Assembly (NCBI GenBank): GCA_041166745.1
Contig: JBEEGH010000029.1
Coordinates: forward strand, 124,001 to 188,000
DNA: 64,000 nucleotides
From: DASUCS01 sp041166745
Lineage (GTDB): Bacteria > Actinomycetota > Acidimicrobiia > Acidimicrobiales > JACDCH01
Reading direction: 5' to 3'
This document shows positions 57,702-64,000 of this stretch, in pieces (within the stretch, counting starts at the first letter, position 1; each line of letters starts with the position of its first letter). The notes under the pieces were generated by a model that worked only from the letters and a program-made list of their open reading frames with translations, was not told the origin of the DNA and did not search any database. The position numbers and the translations under genes were made by a program.

Positions 57702-59069
57702 TTAACGCTTCTTGGCCGGAGCCCTCTTCTTGGCTGCCTTGCGCTTGGCCGGAGCCTTGCGCTTGGCCGGAGCCTTCTTCTTGGCAGCAGCCTTGCGCTT
57801 GGCCGGAGCCTTACGCTTCGCTGCCTTGCGCTTGGCCGGAGCCTTGCGCTTGGCCGGAGCCTTCTTGGCTGCGGACTTGCGCTTGGCTGGAGCCTTCTTC
57901 TTGGCTGCTGCCTTTCGCTTGGCCGGAGCCTTGCGCTTGGCCGGAGCCTTCTTGGCTGCGGACTTGCGCTTGGCCGGAGCCTTCTTGGCAGCTGCCTTGC
58001 GCTTGGCCGGAGCCTTGCGCTTAGCAGCCTTCTTGGCGGCAGGGGACACGGGCGCCTCCTCGGCGTCTATTGCATGGTTGGTAATACCGGTCGCTTTTGC
58101 GACCGCCTCGGCGACATTTCTGCCGCTTTCGGACTTGGCGAGCCGGCCGCCCACGGGCACCACGTCGATCCCGCGTCGAACGGGATCGAAGCGCTGGACC
58201 GTGAACGGACGCGTCTCTCCGAGATTGAGTACCTCGCGAGCGCTGCGCGGTGGTGGATCCCCGAGCTCGCGCAGGGGCACGTAGCACTGCGCTTCGCCCA
58301 CATGGACGTAGGCGCCGTGCGAGGAAAAGCGATCGACGACCCCGTCGACGAGGGCTCCGACCGGGTGATCGACGACGAAGGCGGCATACACCATCTGATC
58401 GTTGATCGGGTCGCCATGAGCGGTGGAGCGTCGTCGGCGTGTGCGCGATTCGGGGGTCTTCGCGCTCGGATCGGAAGCGAGCGACGCTTTGGCCGCGGGC
58501 TTGGCGACCGCCTTCGGCGTCTTGAGCGGCGTCGCCTTCGCCTTGACGGCATCTTTCTTCGCGGGCGGCGGTGTTGTCGGCGTCGGCAGCGGAGCCGATG
58601 CGGCGGCGGACGGCTTACGAGCGTCGCGAACGGATCGACGACTCGTAGGCCCGCGAACCGGCGCCCGCAGCACGAACACCCACCCGACGTTCTGTACGGG
58701 CTTGCCTCCGATGAGTCGTCCCTCGTCGAACAGCCATGGGTATTGGCCGTGGAACTCCTGGAACGAATCATTCGAAAAAACGTCGGCGGTCGCGCGATCG
58801 GCAATCTGCAAGACGAACGCGTCGCCGCGACCGATCGCACCGGCGGGTGGTGTCACCAATTCGCCGTTGAGCGCAGCTTCTTCGTAGGCCTTGTGCTCCT
58901 TCGCATCGATGCGATGACCGAACGTTGCATCGACGACAACCGTCGCATGCTCATACGGGTATTCGGCGAGCAAAGCGCGCACAGCGTCGTCGAGTTGCGC
59001 CAGGCTCGGCGCGGCGCGCCCTTCCGTCGCGATGTTCGACCCGTCCACCACGACATGTTTTCTCTTCAT
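57702..59069 (-). CDS. NYN-type ribonuclease fused to S1 domain and histone-H1-like tail
   Basis: A 455-residue protein in three parts. Residues 5-135 resemble a Zc3h12a-like NYN/PIN nuclease: HVVVDGSNIATEGR (D9, N12), ATVVVDATFG (D47), RGDAFVLQIADRATADVFSN (D83, D91) and NDSFQEFHGQYPWL. After a Pro/Ala/Lys linker, residues 230-310 look like an S1 RNA-binding domain (VDGVVDRFSSHGAYVHVG, CYVPLREL). Residues 345-455 are almost only K, A, P and R in repeats such as KRKAPAKRKA, like histone H1 C-termini. It probably cleaves or processes RNA near DNA or ribosomes; this is inference. It is divergent from the M20 peptidase across 79 nt. Confidence 0.75.
   Translation of the reverse strand: MKRKHVVVDGSNIATEGRAAPSLAQLDDAVRALLAEYPYEHATVVVDATFGHRIDAKEHKAYEEAALNGELVTPPAGAIGRGDAFVLQIADRATADVFSNDSFQEFHGQYPWLFDEGRLIGGKPVQNVGWVFVLRAPVRGPTSRRSVRDARKPSAAASAPLPTPTTPPPAKKDAVKAKATPLKTPKAVAKPAAKASLASDPSAKTPESRTRRRRSTAHGDPINDQMVYAAFVVDHPVGALVDGVVDRFSSHGAYVHVGEAQCYVPLRELGDPPPRSAREVLNLGETRPFTVQRFDPVRRGIDVVPVGGRLAKSESGRNVAEAVAKATGITNHAIDAEEAPVSPAAKKAAKRKAPAKRKAAAKKAPAKRKSAAKKAPAKRKAPAKRKAAAKKKAPAKRKSAAKKAPAKRKAPAKRKAAKRKAPAKRKAAAKKKAPAKRKAPAKRKAAKKRAPAKKR
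57705..58037 (-). repeat. Low-complexity coding repeats of the H1-like tail
   Basis: Repeated GGCCGGAGCCTT and CGCTTGGC units on the plus strand encode KAPAKRK-type motifs on the minus strand. The unit length varies (12-30 nt) and copies are imperfect, as in histone-H1-like proteins. Confidence 0.85.
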
Positions 59070-59148
59070 CTAAGGCTCAAGTCAAGCAAACATTCACGCC
59101 TTTGTTGTGGATCGTTCACAAATTGTACGCGCGACGTACGCTCGCGGC

Positions 59149-60501
59149 GTGCACGACGAACCAACTTCAGAGGTAATCGACCTGTTGCAACACCTCATTC
59201 GCAACGCTTGTGTGAATGACGGAACGGAAAACTCGGGGCACGAGACGCGCAGTGTTGATGTCCTTTCGCAATATCTCGGCAGCAGCGGAATGGAGATCGA
59301 GACGTACGAAGCGATCCCGGGACGCGGCAATCTCGTCGCTCGCATCGAAGGCAGCGATCCCACCGCGCCATCGCTGCTTCTCATGGGCCACACCGACGTT
59401 GTTCCCGTCAACATCGACCGTTGGGAGCGCGATCCGTTCGGCGGCGAGCTCGTCGACGATGATCACGGACGCGCGCAAGTGTGGGGTCGCGGCGCGGTCG
59501 ACATGTTGAATCTCACCGCTTCGATGGCGGTGGCGACGAAGCGACTCGCGGAATCCGGATTTCGGCCGCGGGGAACGCTCATCTACCTCGCGGTCGCCGA
59601 CGAAGAGGCACTCGGCACGTACGGAGCGGCCCACCTCGTCGACCACGAGCACGATGCGGTCGTCGCCGACTACGTCATCACCGAGTCCGGCGGCATCCCG
59701 ATCCCGAGTCCTGAGGGCATCAAGCTCCCGGTCATCGTCGGCGAGAAGGGCACGTGGTGGTGCACGCTGCGCGTCAAGGGCACCGCCGGCCATGCGTCCC
59801 AGCCGTTCCGCACGGACAATGCGCTGGTGACCGCGGCCGAGGTCGTCCGCCGGCTGGCCGAGTTCCGTCCCCCCACCGTCATGCACGACGTCTGGCGGCG
59901 GTTCGTCGAGTCGGTCGGCTACCCGCCCGAGTTCACCGTCCCGCTGCTGCAGGAGGAGGGCTTCGTCGAGCTCTGCGATTCTCTGCCGCTCGGAATGGCC
60001 CGACAGTTCCACGCGTGCACGCACACGACGTTCGCTCCCACGGTGATCCATGGCGGCTCCAAGACGAACGTCATCCCTGACACAGTCGATCTCGAAGTCG
60101 ATGTGCGCACACTGCCCGGACAGACTGCGGCCGAGGTGCACGCGCTGCTCGATGAGGCACTCGGCGACCTCGCCGGCGTCGTCGAGGTGCTCCACGCCCA
60201 CGACGATCCGTCGACGGCGTCACCGATGGACACGCCGCTGTGGGACACACTGAGTCGAGTGACGAAGGGGTTCTACGAGGACTCCGCGACCGTTCCGTTC
60301 CTCACCGTGGGTGCGACCGACGCGCGGTTCTTCCGGCGCGCAGGAGCAACGTCATACGGATTCGGTCTCTTCAGCACCGCCCTCAGCCTCGAGGACTACG
60401 GCGTGATGTTCCACGGCGACGACGAGCGGGTGGATGTCGAATCGCTGCGCTTGTCGACGGCGATGTGGGAAGCCGTCGCTCGTGACCTTCTCGTCGGCTG
60501 A
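59149..60501 (+). CDS. M20 family metallopeptidase/deacylase
   Basis: A 450-residue zinc hydrolase of the ArgE/DapE/carboxypeptidase group. Metal ligands are in LLLMGHTDVVPV, WGRGAVDMLNL, VADEEALGTYGAAH and YVITESGG. The dimerisation domain is inserted around WCTLRVKGTAGHASQPF, and the last ligand is near VMFHGDDERVD. GTG 59149 is chosen because homologous character begins at TSEVIDLLQHLIR. The HAD gene follows with a one-base overlap. The substrate is probably an N-acyl amino acid or dipeptide. Confidence 0.9.
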   Translation: MHDEPTSEVIDLLQHLIRNACVNDGTENSGHETRSVDVLSQYLGSSGMEIETYEAIPGRGNLVARIEGSDPTAPSLLLMGHTDVVPVNIDRWERDPFGGELVDDDHGRAQVWGRGAVDMLNLTASMAVATKRLAESGFRPRGTLIYLAVADEEALGTYGAAHLVDHEHDAVVADYVITESGGIPIPSPEGIKLPVIVGEKGTWWCTLRVKGTAGHASQPFRTDNALVTAAEVVRRLAEFRPPTVMHDVWRRFVESVGYPPEFTVPLLQEEGFVELCDSLPLGMARQFHACTHTTFAPTVIHGGSKTNVIPDTVDLEVDVRTLPGQTAAEVHALLDEALGDLAGVVEVLHAHDDPSTASPMDTPLWDTLSRVTKGFYEDSATVPFLTVGATDARFFRRAGATSYGFGLFSTALSLEDYGVMFHGDDERVDVESLRLSTAMWEAVARDLLVG

Positions 60502-61130
60502 TGCCGTCGATTCGGGCAGCACTGTTCGATTTCGGCGGCGTCATCTCGACGAGCCCCTTCGAAGGATTCAATCGCTACGAGCGAGACCACGGCTTACCCG
60601 TCGATTTCCTGCGGGGGTTGAACGCGACCAATCCCGACAGCAACGCGTGGGCTCGGCATGAGCGCAGTGAGCTCACGTTCGACGAATTCTGCGATGCGTA
60701 CGAGGGCGAGGCACGTGCGGCCGGCCACTCGATCGATGCCAGGGAGGTCATCGGCTGCCTGTCGGGCGACCTCCGACCGGAGATGATCGAAGCGATCGGC
60801 CGCTGTCACGAGCGCCTGCGTACAGGCCTCATCACGAACAACATGGCCGCGATGAACGACCAGGACAATCCACCATGGCTGTCCGCGGTGCACGGTCTGT
60901 TCGACGTGGTGATCGAGTCCAGCCGCGAGGGCATCCGCAAACCCGACCCGCGCATCTACGAGCTCGCTTGCGAGCAGCTCGGCGTCGAGGCGTCAGAGGT
61001 GGTGTTCCTCGACGATCTCGGCATCAATCTCAAGCCCGCCGCGGCGATGGGGATGACGACGATCAAGGTCGTCGACGCCGACGAGGCTCTGAAGGAACTG
61101 GAGGACGTTGTCGGATTCGCCGTTCGCTAA
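60501..61130 (+). CDS. HAD-superfamily hydrolase (subfamily IA, epoxide-hydrolase-N-terminal-like)
   Basis: A 209-residue HAD protein. Motif I is ALFDFGGVIST, in which the second aspartate is replaced by glycine (D10-F-G) as in the DFGGV subgroup. Motif II is LITNNMAAMND, motif III the lysine of GIRKPDPRIYELAC, and motif IV VVFLDDLGINLKPAAAMGM. The ATG overlaps the M20 stop (TGATG). It may be a phosphatase or dehalogenase-like enzyme, or a non-classical member. The palindrome follows 3 nt after the stop. Confidence 0.87.
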   Translation: MPSIRAALFDFGGVISTSPFEGFNRYERDHGLPVDFLRGLNATNPDSNAWARHERSELTFDEFCDAYEGEARAAGHSIDAREVIGCLSGDLRPEMIEAIGRCHERLRTGLITNNMAAMNDQDNPPWLSAVHGLFDVVIESSREGIRKPDPRIYELACEQLGVEASEVVFLDDLGINLKPAAAMGMTTIKVVDADEALKELEDVVGFAVR

Positions 61131-61133
61131 GCC

Positions 61134-61181
61134 AAATCCCGTGCATAGCGACACATTTTTGTGTTGCTATGCACGGGATTT
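61134..61181. repeat. 48-bp dispersed palindrome, copy 2
   Basis: The arms are identical to the copy at 34045-34092, including the conserved G-T mismatch; only the 4-nt loop differs (TTTT against AAAG). It fills nearly the whole gap between the HAD stop and the kgd stop, which are convergent. Confidence 0.85.
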
Positions 61182-61183
61182 CG

Positions 61184-64000
61184 TCAGAGCTTGAGGGCTT
61201 CTTCGACGATCTGTTCTTGCTCTTGCCCGTGGACGGCGTGGGATCCGACGGCGGGACTGCCCGATTCGAACCGGCTCACGCGTTTGATCGTGTACTCGTC
61301 GGCGAGCGCTTCGTACAGGCGACCCTTCGCGAAGTTCCAGGGACCCATGTTCTCGGGCTCCTCCTGGAGCCACACGAGCTCGCGTGCATTCGGGTACTTC
61401 GACAACGCCTCAGCGAGGTGGTCGAACGGCCACGGATAGAGCTGCTCGATGCGCACGATCGCGACCGGCGCATCGGTCTCGTCTCGCTTGGCGATGGCGT
61501 CGTAGGCGACCTTGCCCGACGCGAGCACCACTCGCTGCACCGACTCTGGGTCGCCGCTGAAGGACGGATCGTCGAGGACCTCGACGAACGACCCGTGGGT
61601 GAGGTCTTCGACCTTCGACCGAGCCTGCTTCGCCCGAAGCAGCGACTTCGGCGTGAAGACCACGAGCGGCTTGCGCACGTCTCGATGCATCTGCCGGCGC
61701 AGGAGGTGGAAGTACTGCGCCGCGGTCGTGGCATTCGCGACTTGGATGTTGTCCTCGGCGGCGGCCGTCAGGAAGCGCTCGATGCGTGCCGAGCTGTGCT
61801 CCGGGCCTTGTCCTTCGTAGCCGTGCGGCAGGAGCAGCACCAGCCCACTGGTCTGTCCCCATTTGTCTTCGGCCGCGACGAGGTATTGGTCGAGGATGAT
61901 CTGCGCACCGTTGACGAAGTCACCGAACTGCGCTTCCCACGCAACGAGCGCCGCCGGGTTGGCGACGGAGTAGCCGTATTCGAACCCGAGCGCGGCGTAC
62001 TCGGACAGCAGCGAGTCGTAGATCCAGAACTTCGCTTGATCGGGGTCGAGGTGCGCGAGTGGCGCCCACTCCGCGCCGGTCTCGTAGTCCACGAGGACCG
62101 AGTGCCGATGGCTGAAGGTGCCGCGGCGCGTGTCTTGTCCGGCCACGCGCAGGTCGTGGCCTTCGAGCAGCAGCGAACCGAAGGCCATCGCCTCACCGAG
62201 CGCCCAGTCGACCTCGCCCTCCTCGCGAAACATCTTTGTGCGTGTCTCGAACTGCTTCGCCAGCTTGGGGTGCATCGTGAAGCCGTCGGGCACCGACGAC
62301 AGCACGTTGTAGATCCGGTCGATGGTCTCACGAGGGACGCCGGTCTCGACCCGAGGCAGGCAGCCGATCGGGATGGGAGCAGGCTTCGCCTTGATGCCCG
62401 CTTCCGGCGCGTGCGACCGCGTCTGGTCGAGTGCCTCCTGCAACTTTGCCTGGAAGTCGTCGAGCGCGTGCTCGGCTTCCTCGATGCTGATGTCGCCTCT
62501 CTTCACCAACGACTCGGTGTAGAGCTTGCGCACCGACCGCTTCGCTTCGATGCGCTTGTACATGATCGGTTGCGTGTAGCTCGGGTCGTCGCCCTCGTTG
62601 TGACCGAGGCGGCGGTAGCAGATCATGTCGATCACGACGTCTTTGCCGAACCGCTGGCGGTAGTCGAATGCCAGCCGGGCGACGCGAACGCAGGCCTCGG
62701 GATCGTCGCCGTTCACGTGCAGGATGGGCGCCTGCACCATCTTGGCGACGTCGGTCGGGTATTCCGACGAGCGGGCCGACTCGGGCGGCGTCGTGAACCC
62801 CAACTGGTTGTTGATCACGAGGTGGATCGTGCCGCCGACGCGATAGCCCTTGATCATCCCGAGTTGCAGTGTCTCGGCGACGACTCCTTGCCCGGCAAAC
62901 GCAGCGTCGCCGTGCACGAGCAACGGCAGCACCGAGAACGAACCCGGATCGTTGATCAGGTCCTGCTTGGCCCGCGCCATTCCGACGACCACAGGATCGA
63001 CGGTCTCGAGATGACTCGGATTCGCCGAGAGCTCGACCTCGATCTCCTTGCTGGTACGGGCGACGAACTTGCCGGACTGACCGAGGTGGTACTTGACGTC
63101 GCCTGAGCCCTGCGTCGACTCGGGATCGACCGCGCCCTCGAACTCCTTGAAGATCTGGTCGTAGCTCTTGCCGACGATGTTGGCGAGCACGTTGAGCCGT
63201 CCGCGGTGCGACATGCCCATCACCACACCGTCGAGATCTGCGTTCGCAGCCTCCTCGATGATTGCGTCGAGCGTGGGAATCGCGGACTCCGCGCCCTGCA
63301 TGCCGAAGCGCTTCTGACCCACGTACTTCGTGGCGAGAAAGGTCTCGAACGCCTCGGCCGCGTTGAGGCGGTCGAGGATGTGTCGTTGGTCTTCAGGCGA
63401 CAGCTCGCCCTGCACCCCTTCGACCTGCTCTTGGATCCAGTGCTGTTCGTCGAGTTCCTGGATGTGCATGTACTCGATGCCGACGGTGCGGCAGTACGCG
63501 TCGCGCAACAGCCGCAGGATGTCGCCGAGCTTCATGCGGGCGTTACCAGCGAGGCCGTTCGTGAGGAACTCGCGCTCGAGATCCCAGATCGTGAGCCCGT
63601 ACGTTGCCGGGTCGAGCTCGTTGAACATGTGCGGCTCTTTGGACGCGAGCGGATCGAGATCCGCGATGAGGTGGCCGCGCACGCGGTACACGCGGATGAG
63701 CGTGTCGACCGCCATCTGCTTCTCGAGCATGGCCTGGTCGCGGTCGACGGGGTTGACGTCGCGGCGCCACTGCACCGCCTCGTACGGGACGCCGAGCGAG
63801 CGGAACACGTTGTCGTAGAAGCCGTCGGCGCCGAGCAGCAGCTCGTGCACCCGCTTCAGGAAAAGCCCCGACTCCGCGCCCTGGATGACCCGATGGTCGT
63901 ACGTCGACGTGAGCACGAGGACCTTCGACACCCCGAGCTCCGCGAGCGCGGCGGGATCGGCGCCCTGATACGCCGCGGGATAGTCGAGGGCCCCCACACC
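61184..64000 (-). CDS. kgd: Multifunctional 2-oxoglutarate decarboxylase/dehydrogenase (Kgd), 5' end beyond the window
   Basis: 938 or more codons are visible. The part next to the edge is the end of a dihydrolipoamide-acyltransferase-like domain (LVLTSTYDHRVIQGAESGLF, with the catalytic histidine). The E1 section follows: AVDTLIRVYRVRGHLIADLD, GMSHRGRLNVLANIVGKSYD, HGDAAFAGQGVVAETLQLGM for thiamine diphosphate binding, DDPEACVRVARLAFDYRQRF, and the transketolase-like C-terminal half to the end (VVLASGKVAYDAIA, LVWLQEEPENMGPWNF). This E2-E1 fusion is the actinobacterial Kgd type, which makes succinyl-CoA or succinic semialdehyde in the TCA cycle. Confidence 0.95.
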   Translation of the reverse strand, partial: GVGALDYPAAYQGADPAALAELGVSKVLVLTSTYDHRVIQGAESGLFLKRVHELLLGADGFYDNVFRSLGVPYEAVQWRRDVNPVDRDQAMLEKQMAVDTLIRVYRVRGHLIADLDPLASKEPHMFNELDPATYGLTIWDLEREFLTNGLAGNARMKLGDILRLLRDAYCRTVGIEYMHIQELDEQHWIQEQVEGVQGELSPEDQRHILDRLNAAEAFETFLATKYVGQKRFGMQGAESAIPTLDAIIEEAANADLDGVVMGMSHRGRLNVLANIVGKSYDQIFKEFEGAVDPESTQGSGDVKYHLGQSGKFVARTSKEIEVELSANPSHLETVDPVVVGMARAKQDLINDPGSFSVLPLLVHGDAAFAGQGVVAETLQLGMIKGYRVGGTIHLVINNQLGFTTPPESARSSEYPTDVAKMVQAPILHVNGDDPEACVRVARLAFDYRQRFGKDVVIDMICYRRLGHNEGDDPSYTQPIMYKRIEAKRSVRKLYTESLVKRGDISIEEAEHALDDFQAKLQEALDQTRSHAPEAGIKAKPAPIPIGCLPRVETGVPRETIDRIYNVLSSVPDGFTMHPKLAKQFETRTKMFREEGEVDWALGEAMAFGSLLLEGHDLRVAGQDTRRGTFSHRHSVLVDYETGAEWAPLAHLDPDQAKFWIYDSLLSEYAALGFEYGYSVANPAALVAWEAQFGDFVNGAQIILDQYLVAAEDKWGQTSGLVLLLPHGYEGQGPEHSSARIERFLTAAAEDNIQVANATTAAQYFHLLRRQMHRDVRKPLVVFTPKSLLRAKQARSKVEDLTHGSFVEVLDDPSFSGDPESVQRVVLASGKVAYDAIAKRDETDAPVAIVRIEQLYPWPFDHLAEALSKYPNARELVWLQEEPENMGPWNFAKGRLYEALADEYTIKRVSRFESGSPAVGSHAVHGQEQEQIVEEALKL

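Noticed and set aside
57705..58037. CRISPR-like array of short direct repeats
   Set aside because: The units are imperfect, have no unique spacers and encode KAPAKRK-type repeats in frame on the minus strand; this is the low-complexity protein tail.
59125..59139. Short palindrome GTACG-CGCGA-CGTAC before the M20 gene
   Set aside because: The arms are only 5 bp in GC-rich DNA and abut the start codon. The evidence is insufficient for an operator.
60875..63106. A 743-codon plus-strand open frame opposite kgd
   Set aside because: It is the antisense shadow of the conserved Kgd frame in GC-rich DNA. Its translation is rich in R, H and V and has no family motifs. The same holds for the long plus-strand frames opposite recG and the DAK2 gene (11592-13661).

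Overview
The window is a high-GC, densely packed bacterial chromosome segment. The likely source is an actinobacterium outside the classical model genera, plausibly class Acidimicrobiia; this placement is inference. The evidence is an actinobacterial core order (smc, mutM, rnc, acpP, plsX, rpmF, DUF177, a SepIVA-like gene, coaD, rsmD, recG, DAK2 gene), a Kgd-type fused 2-oxoglutarate decarboxylase, a UvrD2-type helicase with HRDC domain, F420-type enzymes (Ddn-like, LLM) and a mycothiol-type amidase. No tRNA, rRNA, insertion sequence, integrase, CRISPR array or prophage gene was recognised.

Layout. 1-3.5 kb: the smc N-terminus, preceded on its strand by a membrane protein and a Rieske oxygenase, with an acyl-CoA synthetase diverging from the oxygenase. 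These sit between smc and mutM, which are often closer together. 3.5-14 kb: a minus-strand housekeeping block for DNA repair, RNase III, fatty-acid and phospholipid synthesis (acpP, plsX), L32, coenzyme A synthesis (coaD), 16S rRNA methylation (rsmD), RecG and a FakA-like kinase. A small enoyl-CoA hydratase and zinc-ribbon pair interrupts it on the plus strand. 14-20 kb: accessory cargo, namely a methyltransferase overlapping a pair of molybdenum-storage-protein-like genes, an ABC-2 exporter and a GT-C membrane glycosyltransferase. 20-29 kb: rpmB, a beta-propeller lipoprotein, a cold-shock-like protein, GTP-dependent PEP carboxykinase, an ArsB-like permease, and a ferritin-like protein followed in frame by a membrane protein. 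29-34 kb: an arylsulfatase, a Ddn-like protein and a membrane-anchored double AAA ATPase. 34-44 kb: a long minus-strand catabolic-looking run (SDR, hydrolase, cupin, membrane protein, PIG-L amidase, phosphatase, maleylacetate-reductase-like enzyme, VOC protein), then methyltransferases and an AMACR/hydrolase pair that diverges from an LLM oxidoreductase across a TetR-type palindrome. 44-49 kb: galT-galK, SDR, SRPBCC, crcB and a PH-SHOCT protein. 49-61 kb: UvrD2, an orphan sigma-region-4-like protein, a Tat-exported phosphoesterase, xthA, a DsbA-like protein, an NYN-S1-histone-H1-like fusion protein, an M20 peptidase and a HAD hydrolase. 61-64 kb: the C-terminal part of kgd.

The most unusual signals are as follows. 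A 48-bp near-perfect palindrome occurs twice, each time between convergent gene ends. An NYN nuclease is fused to S1 and a lysine/alanine/proline-rich tail. A molybdenum-storage-like heteropair lies next to an exporter. Two genes (rnc and the membrane protein after the ferritin-like gene) lack any ATG/GTG/TTG start where homology or hydrophobicity says they should begin. Two palindromes share the same TTGACY-N4-GGTCAA core. The convergent gap between the acyl-CoA synthetase and mutM holds four hairpins.
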